Assembly: GCF_900166625.1 (NCBI RefSeq)
Contig: NZ_LT800499.1
Coordinates: 3,607,213-3,671,212 of the forward strand
Reading direction: 5' to 3'
Length of the DNA stretch: 64,000 nt
Source: Halobacillus massiliensis
GTDB lineage: Bacteria > Bacillota > Bacilli > Bacillales > Halobacillaceae
Positions within the stretch are counted from its first letter, which is position 1. Each line of letters opens with the position of its first letter. Positions 25,384 through 33,425 of the stretch are shown piece by piece. Below the pieces are notes generated by a model. The model was not told the DNA's origin. It ran no database searches and worked only from the letters and a program-made list of their open reading frames with translations. A program made the translations under genes and the position numbers.

Positions 25384-26154
25384 TTAGATGGAAATGACTT
25401 TTTGTTCCTTCAAATACTGATAGCTTTCTTTAATGCTTTCAAAAGGTGACTTCCTAGACTGATCCTGCTCAACAATCCACCATTCTACCTGATTGTTATC
25501 TCCTCTGTTTAAAACGTCTGAGAGATCAACACCGCCTGTGCCTAATTCTGCAAAAAACTGCTCTTCATCATTCGTCATGTCTTTCAAATGAACAAGGGGT
25601 GTTCGGCCTCTGTACTTTTCAAGCCATTGTCCTGGGGATTCTCCCGCTTTCGTCAACCAATAAATATCAAATTCTGCTTTTACCCAGTCTGGATTCGTTT
25701 CCTCTAATAGGAGTTCCAGCGGTGTTCTTCCATCCTTCATTTTCGCAAGCTCAAAATCATGATTGTGATAGGATAATGTAATACCTTCCTCCCGGCATAT
25801 ATGCCCTGCTTTATTTAGAATGTCGACAAGCTCTTGATAGTCTTTCTCTGTTCTGCGGTCTTCCGGTAAGAACGGACAGACAATGTGCCGGCTCCCTAAG
25901 TTGTGTTGATCTTGAATCACCTGCTTTAATTCCCCCTCTGATTCTATCGCTGTGAGAGGAATATGACTGGAAGCAGCCTCCAGTCCTAATTGATCGATTG
26001 TTTTCCTTACATCTCTTGAGGACATCCCTCCATATCCTGCAAATTCAACCCCATTAAACCCAATATTCGCGACTTTTTCTAATGTGCCGGTAAAGTCTTT
26101 TTGGCTCGCCTCTCTTAATGTAAACATTTGCACAGCAACTGGTATATTACTCAA
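25384..26154 (-). CDS. Sugar phosphate isomerase/epimerase-like TIM-barrel protein
   Basis: AP-endonuclease-2-fold protein (IolE/IolI/hydroxypyruvate-isomerase-like), 256 residues from the chosen start. Typical barrel elements are VGFNGVEFAGYGG near 27-40, SYHNHDFEL near 132-140, KAEFDIYWLTKAG near 163-175 and the C-terminal glutamate in WWIVEQDQS; the acids and His are metal ligands in this family. I prefer the TTG at 26152-26154 because AAGGAG sits 8 nt upstream; the frame runs six codons further. It is the first enzyme gene after the LacI regulator, and an operator palindrome lies 25 bp upstream. Confidence 0.82.
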   Translation of the reverse strand: MSNIPVAVQMFTLREASQKDFTGTLEKVANIGFNGVEFAGYGGMSSRDVRKTIDQLGLEAASSHIPLTAIESEGELKQVIQDQHNLGSRHIVCPFLPEDRRTEKDYQELVDILNKAGHICREEGITLSYHNHDFELAKMKDGRTPLELLLEETNPDWVKAEFDIYWLTKAGESPGQWLEKYRGRTPLVHLKDMTNDEEQFFAELGTGGVDLSDVLNRGDNNQVEWWIVEQDQSRKSPFESIKESYQYLKEQKVISI

Positions 26155-26178
26155 ATTAATTTCTCCTTCCAAGTGAAA

Positions 26179-26192
26179 TGTAATCGATTACA
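26179..26192. promoter_or_regulatory. LacI-type operator palindrome, copy 1
   Basis: TGTAATCGATTACA, a perfect 14-bp palindrome 25 bp before the isomerase start. It also satisfies the cre consensus, so CcpA could share the site. Confidence 0.8.
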
Positions 26193-26243
26193 AAAATTTG
26201 TATATTCATTTACTTACAAAACCCTTAACCACCTTCCTTTATT

Positions 26244-26257
26244 TGTAATCGATTACA
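26244..26257. promoter_or_regulatory. LacI-type operator palindrome, copy 2
   Basis: Identical 14-bp palindrome, 65 bp from copy 1 and 17 bp beyond the lacI-type stop. Paired operators about six helical turns apart fit DNA looping over the operon promoter. Confidence 0.8.
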
Positions 26258-26273
26258 TTTTTATTTAAAAATT

Positions 26274-27293
26274 TTATTTTTTAATTAGTCCTTCTTCTAT
26301 TTCCGCACCGCATGAGGCCCGGACAACAAGCTCATCATCTAAAATGTATTCTGTCTGAGACAGTGGAACATTGTTTAACTTCTTAATAAGCAGCTCCATT
26401 GAGCGCTTGCCCATGTCAAAGAGCGGCTGGGCAATGGTAGTAAGAGGGGGATCAAAGATCGAAGAAAACTTAACATTATCAAACCCTACAACAGCTAAAT
26501 CTCCCGGCACCTTAAGACCGTGGTGTTTAGCTGCATTAATAACACCCATAGCCATATCATCACTCGCTGCAAAAATAGCTGAAGGTACCGTTTTTTGACT
26601 TAGAAGAGACTTCATTTGTTTATAGCCTGATTCATAAGTAAAGTCTCCTTCCCTGACCATGTTTTGATCAACCGGGAGATTATGTTCCTCCATCGCCTGA
26701 CAATACCCTCTATATCTGTGTTTCGATATAATTGAATCTAAACGCCCCGTAATGTGGCCGATTCTCTTGTGTCCTAGTTGAATTAAGTAATCTGTTGCTT
26801 TTTTACTGCTGCTCACATTATTAATAGAAACTGTCGGTACCTTGGAGCTGTGTAAATTAGCAGTAGCCATCACCATAGGATATTGTTCACTGATCTCTTC
26901 CAAAAGCCGTTCATCCATTTTTGGTGAAAGCATTATAATCCCATCGGCCTGTCTTTGCTTTAAGTGTTCGATCGAGCTGTATTCTGAATCCACTTGATTG
27001 TTCGTATTTCTAAGCAGTACTCTATATCCATTTTTAGATGCTTCGTCTTCAATACCTCCTACAATTTCAGCAAATACTGTATTAATAATATTAGGTACGG
27101 AAACGAGAATCGTGTTGGTCTCTGTTCTTCGAAAATGACGGGCCAGCATATTCGGCTGATATTTCAGCTCTTCGATTGCCTCCACCACCTTCTGTTTTGT
27201 ACGCGGTGTCACAGCATCCGGATTTCTTAAAACCCTAGAAACCGTAGCCGTTGAAACGCCTGCCAATTTAGCCACATCACTCATCTTTGCCAT
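26274..27293 (-). CDS. LacI/GalR-family regulator of the adjacent sugar operon
   Basis: 339-residue repressor-type protein. The N-terminal helix-turn-helix reads MSDVAKLAGVSTATVSRVLR and is followed by a hinge helix (YQPNMLARHFRR). The sensor domain spans about 60-330, with the SAIFAASDDMAMGVINAAK and VVGFDNVKFSSIFDPPLTTI segments. I chose the ATG at 27291-27293, behind AGGAG with a 10-nt gap; an upstream in-frame TTG has no ribosome site. Three identical palindromes (26179, 26244, 27329) flank this gene, so it most likely represses itself and the downstream importer and oxidoreductase operon. Confidence 0.93.
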   Translation of the reverse strand: MAKMSDVAKLAGVSTATVSRVLRNPDAVTPRTKQKVVEAIEELKYQPNMLARHFRRTETNTILVSVPNIINTVFAEIVGGIEDEASKNGYRVLLRNTNNQVDSEYSSIEHLKQRQADGIIMLSPKMDERLLEEISEQYPMVMATANLHSSKVPTVSINNVSSSKKATDYLIQLGHKRIGHITGRLDSIISKHRYRGYCQAMEEHNLPVDQNMVREGDFTYESGYKQMKSLLSQKTVPSAIFAASDDMAMGVINAAKHHGLKVPGDLAVVGFDNVKFSSIFDPPLTTIAQPLFDMGKRSMELLIKKLNNVPLSQTEYILDDELVVRASCGAEIEEGLIKK

Positions 27294-27328
27294 TTTTAAA
27301 AATCTCCTGTTCTTCCCTGAAGTCAATT

Positions 27329-27342
27329 TGTAATCGATTACA
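27329..27342. promoter_or_regulatory. LacI-type operator palindrome, copy 3 (autoregulatory)
   Basis: The same TGTAATCGATTACA palindrome, 36 bp before the regulator's ATG. Confidence 0.8.
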
Positions 27343-27402
27343 TTCAGCTTAAGTGAAGTGTTTTAAAATTGCAAGACTATTTCGTAAATTAATTTTTCTC
27401 TC

Positions 27403-27431
27403 TTGTTACAACACCATTCTAGCTATATAAT
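27403..27431 (+). promoter_or_regulatory. Strong sigma-A promoter of the 36-codon leader ORF
   Basis: TTGTTA (27403-27408), a 17-bp spacer and a perfect TATAAT (27426-27431). It drives a transcript that begins about 27 bp before the small ORF and runs toward the MFS gene. Confidence 0.82.
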
Positions 27432-27464
27432 AAATATATTCTTATACATAAAGGAGGGAAAACC

Positions 27465-27575
27465 ATGCATACGTTCACTGTAGACATCAAGGTCGTGAAA
27501 AAATACCTGGTATTTATGATGTCTATTTTTGGAATTTCAGTCGTCCTCGGGACAAGTCTGTCCTTTTTTAGCTGA
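27465..27575 (+). CDS. 36-residue hydrophobic peptide, possible regulatory leader
   Basis: Short frame (36 codons) with unusually good expression signals: a near-consensus promoter and AAAGGAGGG six bases before the ATG. The peptide starts MHTFTVDIKVVKK and continues as a single hydrophobic segment (about 14-34), ending SFFS. A G/C hairpin followed by TTTTTT lies inside its last codons (27551-27569), and a second, stronger terminator lies before the MFS transporter gene. This layout resembles translation-coupled attenuators ahead of drug-efflux genes. It could instead be a small membrane protein or a type I toxin-like peptide. I do not recognise the sequence. Confidence 0.6.
   Translation: MHTFTVDIKVVKKYLVFMMSIFGISVVLGTSLSFFS
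27551..27569 (+). terminator. Small hairpin plus T-run inside the leader ORF
   Basis: GGACA-AGTC-TGTCC followed by TTTTTT. It is weak (5-bp stem), but the T-run is full length. Placed within coding sequence, its folding would depend on ribosome position. Confidence 0.45.
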
Positions 27576-27622
27576 AATTTCATAGTATTGAACGTCAAGT
27601 ATGATTTCCTGAAAAAATAGTA

Positions 27623-27657
27623 AAGCCGCAGGAGTATACTTTCCTGCGGCTTTTTTG
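27623..27657 (+). terminator. Strong intrinsic terminator before the MFS gene
   Basis: Perfect 12-bp stem (27623-27634 with 27643-27654), 8-nt loop and a run of six T. It ends 24 bp before the MFS ATG, so expression of that gene requires read-through or its own promoter. Confidence 0.88.
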
Positions 27658-27680
27658 TGTAAAAGAGAGGACAAAATTTC

Positions 27681-28871
27681 ATGTTTAAGACAAAACAAAA
27701 TATTTATATGCTGTATTTTTATATCTTCTTTGCCCAGTTATTTTTTGACCGGGCCTTATGGGTCATTTATCTCGGAGACAAAGGAATGGGCTTCGGCCAA
27801 ATTGGTATACTGGAAGCTCTCCTCCATTTAGCCATTGTATTATTTGAGGTTCCTACCGGAATGGTTGCTGATTTGTACGGACGTAAAATCAGCCTGGTGA
27901 TCGGGAATATATTTAGTTTATTGTATGGGTTGTTTATGCTGGTCAGCGGTACATTTTCCATGTTTACCCTTGCTTTTCTATCGATGGGACTTATGGTCAC
28001 ATTCCATTCGGGTGCAGAGCAGGCATTTGCTTATGACACGCTAAAAAATAATAAACGGGAACAAGACTATACAAGAGTGGTTGGCAGCATGACGGCCATT
28101 GCTCTTCTATCATTGAGCCTCGCCAAATTTCTCGGCGGTTTTATGGCGGATATCAGCTGGGAATTAGTTTACGGTTCAATGATTTTTACTCATCTGCTCG
28201 CAGTGGTTCCCCTTATCTTTTTAAAGGAGCCTGAGCGTGAAAAAACAGAAGCCATCAGCGGGCGCTGGTACAATCAGTGGGTTCACCAATTTAAGCTCGG
28301 TCTTAATGTTTGGAAAAACAATCCTGTCATTCATCAGCCGGTTCTGTTGTTTATTTTAGCAAGTGCCGTAATGGTCATTATTGTTTTTTATGGGCAGGAA
28401 TATTTTATACAGCTGGGCTACTCCCCTGTAGTCGTTGGCGCTGTATTTACAGTTGAGGGTTTGCTTGGAGTCGTTATGGCGAAGATTGCTTATAAAGTGG
28501 AAAAGCGATTTAAGTTTTTTAAGATTTTATATTACGGCCTTGGACTGTTTATCTTTTTTCTCGCTTTGTTCATCTTTTCCAGTGACTGGGCCATTCTGTT
28601 ATCATTTCTTTTTCTGGCCCAGCTGTTAAGCTTATTTGATCCGATTTTCAGCGCTTTCGTGCAAAATGTTCTGACGAGTAATGTGCGTTCAACTTTCTTT
28701 TCGCTCATTGGGTTAACAGAGAGCTTCGTCATTATGATCAGTTTCCCTCTGTTTGGTTTTGCAATTGAACGGACAGGATTTACCGACGGCTTTGCAGGTC
28801 TAATGCTCGTTTTTACCGTGAGTGTCAGTATAACTTTTTTGTTCCAAAAATTTAAAAGAGCTTCTCATTAA
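27681..28871 (+). CDS. MFS transporter, probable drug/metabolite exporter
   Basis: 396-residue major facilitator with about 12 membrane segments. The loop 2-3 signature is present as GMVADLYGRK near 60-69. The first segment reads IYMLYFYIFFAQLFFDRALW, typical of a Bacillota efflux subgroup often annotated as multidrug or macrolide exporters. AGAGAGGA precedes the ATG. The gene follows a small ORF and two terminator-like hairpins, which hints at inducible attenuation. Substrate unknown. Confidence 0.85.
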   Translation: MFKTKQNIYMLYFYIFFAQLFFDRALWVIYLGDKGMGFGQIGILEALLHLAIVLFEVPTGMVADLYGRKISLVIGNIFSLLYGLFMLVSGTFSMFTLAFLSMGLMVTFHSGAEQAFAYDTLKNNKREQDYTRVVGSMTAIALLSLSLAKFLGGFMADISWELVYGSMIFTHLLAVVPLIFLKEPEREKTEAISGRWYNQWVHQFKLGLNVWKNNPVIHQPVLLFILASAVMVIIVFYGQEYFIQLGYSPVVVGAVFTVEGLLGVVMAKIAYKVEKRFKFFKILYYGLGLFIFFLALFIFSSDWAILLSFLFLAQLLSLFDPIFSAFVQNVLTSNVRSTFFSLIGLTESFVIMISFPLFGFAIERTGFTDGFAGLMLVFTVSVSITFLFQKFKRASH

Positions 28872-28886
28872 GTGAGAAGCTCTTTT
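28854..28886 (+). terminator. Intrinsic terminator after the MFS gene
   Basis: 14-bp perfect stem (28854-28867 with 28873-28886), 5-nt loop and a T-run. It overlaps the last codons of the gene. Confidence 0.9.
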
Positions 28887-29009
28887 TTCTGTATTAAGCT
28901 CTTCTTTATACTTTATGGTTTTCTCTTCCTAATTGAATGTTTGAAACCTAGATATGTAAATAATACGGAAGAGAATAGGAACAATAAAAACTAAAGAAAG
29001 GAGCAAAAT

Positions 29010-29708
29010 ATGGCACTTCCTGAATTAATGCTTAGACTGGCCATTGCTTTTATAACACTTCTCCTCCTTACAAGGCTAATGGGCAGAAAAGAAATTTCAC
29101 AGATGACTTTTTTTAATTTTGTGTCAGCTATTGCTATTGGGACTCTCGGAGCTTCCCTTGCGATTGATTCCACACTGAGTGTCCGCAATGGAATCATTGC
29201 ATTAACGGCCTGGAGTGTTTTTACCATCTTTTTAGGGTACTTAGATATTAAGTCAAAAAAGATACGCTATTTCGTTGAAGGTCAGCCGATTATCCTTATT
29301 CGAAAAGGAAGAATTATGGAAGAAGAACTCCGCAAGACACGGCTTGATGTAGACGCCCTGATAGTATTACTCCGCAAGAAAAATGTATTTTCTGTTGCAG
29401 ATGTCGATTATGCTATTTTTGAGACAGATGGCTCTCTTTCTGTCATGAAAAAGAATGATAAAGAACTGGTTACTAAGAAGGACATGAACATACAAGCCAG
29501 TTCACCTGCTCCTTTTTCTATGCCTTCTGTAGTTATCGCCGATGGAATTGTAAACAAAGAAAACTTAAAGGAATTAAGTCTGGACCGCCAATGGTTGGAA
29601 CAGCAGCTTCAGTCAGCCGGAGGTTATTCCATAAAAGAAGTATTTTTGGCGGAAGTTCAGAAAGACGGGACACTATATATTGATACTACTCAGGACATGG
29701 TTCATTAA
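29010..29708 (+). CDS. DUF421 membrane protein (YetF/YrbG family)
   Basis: 232-residue protein of the DUF421 family. Three N-terminal membrane segments (about 5-25, 33-52, 58-80) are followed by the conserved MGRKEISQMTFFNFVSAIAIG stretch and a soluble domain with VEGQPIILIRKGRI and LRKTRLDVDALIVLLRKKNV. B. subtilis has several paralogues (YetF, YdfS, YkjA, YrbG and others); some are linked to spore and membrane functions. AAAGGAG lies before the ATG. It is monocistronic with a hairpin terminator after it. Confidence 0.9.
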   Translation: MALPELMLRLAIAFITLLLLTRLMGRKEISQMTFFNFVSAIAIGTLGASLAIDSTLSVRNGIIALTAWSVFTIFLGYLDIKSKKIRYFVEGQPIILIRKGRIMEEELRKTRLDVDALIVLLRKKNVFSVADVDYAIFETDGSLSVMKKNDKELVTKKDMNIQASSPAPFSMPSVVIADGIVNKENLKELSLDRQWLEQQLQSAGGYSIKEVFLAEVQKDGTLYIDTTQDMVH

Positions 29709-29735
29709 TGAAAGCTTTTAATAAAATATAAATAT

Positions 29736-29766
29736 AACAGGGGCTTCTTTAGAGGAAGTCCCTGTT
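29736..29766. terminator. Bidirectional terminator between DUF421 and levanase genes
   Basis: 12-bp stem with one G-T pair (29736-29747 with 29755-29766) between two convergent genes. Confidence 0.75.
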
Positions 29767-29788
29767 AAGAATGCCTAAAAGCCCTTAT

Positions 29789-32700
29789 TCACTTCTTTTC
29801 CACATTATTAAATACAGCTGTAGAATCCCACACATTCAGCCCAAAATAACCTTCTTTATAGGCACTATCCCTTTTTTCAATTACAAGGTTTCCATCCAGG
29901 TAAGCTTTCACTACATCACCTTTTGCTTCTACCATTAATTGATATTTTTGATTGGCTTTTAGCTTCAGGTTTCCACCGTCATTATAAATGGACAAGTCAG
30001 TCCCTATTCTGTCTACAAATTTAATAAGTTTTATCATATTATTCTTCACATCTACATTTACAGCGTATCCATTTTCAGCTTTGGGATTTGCACGAAATAC
30101 TAAAGCACCAGCTCCCACTTTGTTGTCCACTAAATCTTTATCGGGATCGTCAGGGTGTGAGTCAGAATCGAGAATTTTAATGTCCGCTTCATATCGGAAA
30201 TCACTCTCCTTTTCAGCTGCAAGAATAAAAGCATCGCCGCTGCCTTGTCCCTGTTTTCCATTGATAGTATCTGCCCACTTTCCTGAAATAGCATCCCAGC
30301 CCGTTAGATTAGATTCAAATGAACTTTTATCTGCCCAAATCTTTTTCAACGGATAAATATCAAGAGAAGTTAATTTCACTTCACCTCCCTCGCTGTATAT
30401 TTCAAGTCCTTTACTTGCGGGATCAGGGAAAATCTGATCTGTAATTACTACTTCCCCATTAGCACCAAATAATTCAACAGCTGATCGATCGACGAATATG
30501 CGCATTTTTAATTTACCATTCGAAACAGATAAGAAGGCTTCATGTTTATCTTTAACGTTAGGCCCATAATTAAAATCATCAGAGTTTGCCCGATCAATAA
30601 ATAATTTTTCTTCACCGACATTGTATCCAACAGTAGTGTATTCTCCGCCTTCTCCCTTACGGACTTTAAATCCGAATTCTTCGGCGTCCGTACCAGATAT
30701 ATCAAATTCCGCCACCATCTCATACGTATCACCTGAAAAATCTGAAAGAAGACTGCTCGCTCCTGAAATCTTTTCATTTACGAAGGAAGCTTTTCGCCTT
30801 TGATCCGTAATGCTATCAAAAGGAATCGGCGTTTGTTTTAAGCGGGTGCCCGCTTCTGTTTCGGTTAATTCCAATGTTCGAGGAAGTGTCATAGAGCTTC
30901 TCCACGTTGATGTTGGGGTTTCATTCGCATACTGCCAGTTGCTCATCCATCCCAGCCAGTATTTTTCACCGTTTTCTCCTTCAATCCCGCTCCATTCTAC
31001 TCCCGCATAGTAATCTGCTCCGTAATCAGTCCATAGAACCTCATTGGAAGGATTTTCATTCGTAAATGTCTCCCCGTCAAAATCACCGACAAAATATTGC
31101 ATACCCGATCCGCCAGCGGAAGCACCATCGTTAATACTAACCTGTAGGACCCATTTGGTATTATTAGGATCTCCGTCAATCGGCAGTTCTACTAAAGCCG
31201 GACACTCCCAAATACCTCCATTGCTTCCGTGAGTTGAATCACTCCACTCTCCGGAAACTGACGACCAATCTTCAATCCTGCCGCTTTGCTTCATTTCTTC
31301 TTGATCCAGTTCCTCAGCCGTTTGGTCTACCTTGTCAGGCAGTGGGCCTTCATTGTACACGTTAAAGTCATCGATATTGATATGACCCCATCCCCCTGAA
31401 GCCTGATCTACTGCTTTAACATAGAATACTTCCCCTATAAAATCAGAAGCGTCCCATACATAGCGTTTATATGTTTCATCTTCATTAAACTTCGTATTTG
31501 ACTGACGAATTATTTCTTTGTTATCTGAAGCCCTGACTAAAGAGACATAGCGGTTAATTGGATCATTTCCTCCACCCATAAGAAAATTAATCTCTCCGGA
31601 TCCGCCGAGTTTAAAGTTAGAGGAGCGCAGCTGGCCTGCCGCGTTGTCACCTTCATGTAAATCGGAGAATCCCCATAAATGATACGTCCCCTGCTGATCA
31701 AAAGTCCCGCCCCAGTATGTTGCTGTATCTGTGATATGGTCCTCTGTAAAAGAGCTGCCTGTTGTTGTCCACCCTGTAAGGTCTCCCGTTTCAAAATCAT
31801 GATTGACGATCTCCTTTTCAGAAGTCTGGATGTTCTGGCCTTTCCTCACATTTTGAAACTGAGCAGACGCGTTCCATACATTTAATCCAAGATAACCTTC
31901 TGCAAATGAACGATCAGTAATATCATGGACTAGGATTCCATCCACATAAACTTTAATGCTGTTCTCATACGCCTCTGCAGCTAATTGATAGGTTTTCCCT
32001 GTTTCCAGCTTTATTGATTTCTCCGCCAGCACGGTTATCCTGCCATCTTCTACCTTCATCAGTTTGACGACATCATGTAAAGCATCGACATTGGCAAAAT
32101 ACCCGTTGCTCGCGTCTTTGTCCGCTCTAAAAACTAGTGCTCCAGCTCCGCCTTCTCCCTGTTCGCCTGATACTTTTATATCCGCTTCATATAAGAAGTT
32201 CTCAGCTGTTTGATCACTTATTATAAAGGCATCTCCTTCAGCCCTGCCCGTTTTTCCATTTAAAGTATCTTCCCATGTTCCACTTACGTCTTCCCATCCG
32301 GATAGATTCGTAATAAAATTCGACTTGTTCGCAAACTCCACATTGCGAAAGGAGGCTGGCGATTCTGATGACAGTAAGCCGTAATATCCATGGGCGTATG
32401 TCTTATCTTCCTTCTCTATTACCAGTTGACCATCAATAAAAACCTTTATATTTTTACCATCTGCTTCCGCTTCTAAATGATAAGCAGCATTCATGTCTAA
32501 TTTCATATTTTGAACGTCTAACTTCTCTGTAACTCCATCTATAATCTTATAAAGGGTGACCCTATTATTTTTTGCATCAATAATAGCAGAATAGCCATTG
32601 GCTGCACCTTTATCAGAACGAAAGACTAATCCCCCGGATCCTTTCCGGCCGTTTTTCTCGTTAAGTGTGATATCTGCTTCATAAGAAAAAGAGCCTCCGC

Positions 32701-33394
32701 TATAGTCAGACATCGCATATGAAACTTCATCAAGACTGTTGGACTGAATACCGCCATCCGGCCCAAACTCACTGGCAAACTCCCATTTCTTTAAATTGGG
32801 GGACGTATAAAACATAATCTTATCCTTAGCTGCCAGTGCCATCACCCATTGACTAGAGTCTTCATGCCAGAAGACCTTAGGATCCCGCCAGTCGGCCACT
32901 GGCGGATCGGGCATCACGGGGTTTCCTTCATATTTTTTCCACGTTCTTCCTTTATCCACGCTATAGGCCAGGCTCTGCACCTGTCCCTTAGGACCGGAAT
33001 GTGTAAATATTGCCACCATAGCTTCTTTACCAAAACCAGCCGTATTGTTCCAATCAATTACGGCACTGCCTGAGAAGATCTGACCATGTTCATCTGGTGA
33101 CAAAGCGACAGGCAGATGCTCCCACTTTATGAGATCTTTACTGACGGCATGCCCCCAGTGCATCGGCCCCCATGTTGTACCATAGGGATGGTACTGATAG
33201 AACAGGTGGTATTCACCTTTGTAATACACCATTCCATTAGGATCATTCATCCAATTGGCTTCCGGCGAGAAATGGAATTGGTTTCGATCGGGTTCTTCAT
33301 AATATCCTGCACCTTCTGCATGTACAATAGATGGCAGACCCATAACCAGAAAACAGAGTAACAGCGGAAATTCTCTTTTCCATCCACCCTTCAT
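29789..33394 (-). CDS. Secreted multidomain GH32 levanase/fructanase with carbohydrate modules inserted in the catalytic propeller
   Basis: 1201-residue secreted fructan hydrolase. The signal peptide is about 1-26. The catalytic domain starts with WMNDPNG at 48-54 (nucleophile D51) and WRDP at 169-172 (D171). It is then interrupted at about 216 and resumes only at IWECP (728-732, acid/base E730). The ~500-residue insert holds two CBM66-like beta-sandwiches (about 228-355 and 364-516) and a third sandwich beginning NHDFETGDLTGW (530-682). The GH32 C-terminal sandwich (about 860-1015) and one more CBM66-like module (1022-1198) follow. CBM66 modules bind terminal fructose of levan. It is the last gene of the fructose ABC operon, so released fructose is imported by its partners. 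Confidence 0.93.
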   Translation of the reverse strand: MKGGWKREFPLLLCFLVMGLPSIVHAEGAGYYEEPDRNQFHFSPEANWMNDPNGMVYYKGEYHLFYQYHPYGTTWGPMHWGHAVSKDLIKWEHLPVALSPDEHGQIFSGSAVIDWNNTAGFGKEAMVAIFTHSGPKGQVQSLAYSVDKGRTWKKYEGNPVMPDPPVADWRDPKVFWHEDSSQWVMALAAKDKIMFYTSPNLKKWEFASEFGPDGGIQSNSLDEVSYAMSDYSGGSFSYEADITLNEKNGRKGSGGLVFRSDKGAANGYSAIIDAKNNRVTLYKIIDGVTEKLDVQNMKLDMNAAYHLEAEADGKNIKVFIDGQLVIEKEDKTYAHGYYGLLSSESPASFRNVEFANKSNFITNLSGWEDVSGTWEDTLNGKTGRAEGDAFIISDQTAENFLYEADIKVSGEQGEGGAGALVFRADKDASNGYFANVDALHDVVKLMKVEDGRITVLAEKSIKLETGKTYQLAAEAYENSIKVYVDGILVHDITDRSFAEGYLGLNVWNASAQFQNVRKGQNIQTSEKEIVNHDFETGDLTGWTTTGSSFTEDHITDTATYWGGTFDQQGTYHLWGFSDLHEGDNAAGQLRSSNFKLGGSGEINFLMGGGNDPINRYVSLVRASDNKEIIRQSNTKFNEDETYKRYVWDASDFIGEVFYVKAVDQASGGWGHINIDDFNVYNEGPLPDKVDQTAEELDQEEMKQSGRIEDWSSVSGEWSDSTHGSNGGIWECPALVELPIDGDPNNTKWVLQVSINDGASAGGSGMQYFVGDFDGETFTNENPSNEVLWTDYGADYYAGVEWSGIEGENGEKYWLGWMSNWQYANETPTSTWRSSMTLPRTLELTETEAGTRLKQTPIPFDSITDQRRKASFVNEKISGASSLLSDFSGDTYEMVAEFDISGTDAEEFGFKVRKGEGGEYTTVGYNVGEEKLFIDRANSDDFNYGPNVKDKHEAFLSVSNGKLKMRIFVDRSAVELFGANGEVVITDQIFPDPASKGLEIYSEGGEVKLTSLDIYPLKKIWADKSSFESNLTGWDAISGKWADTINGKQGQGSGDAFILAAEKESDFRYEADIKILDSDSHPDDPDKDLVDNKVGAGALVFRANPKAENGYAVNVDVKNNMIKLIKFVDRIGTDLSIYNDGGNLKLKANQKYQLMVEAKGDVVKAYLDGNLVIEKRDSAYKEGYFGLNVWDSTAVFNNVEKK

Positions 33395-33425
33395 CCAAAT
33401 CGTAATCCCTCTTTTCTATAGTTTT

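Noticed and set aside
29988-30356. 122-codon plus-strand frame within the levanase gene
   Set aside because: The minus-strand levanase frame encodes a recognisable CBM66-like module here; the antisense frame has no support.
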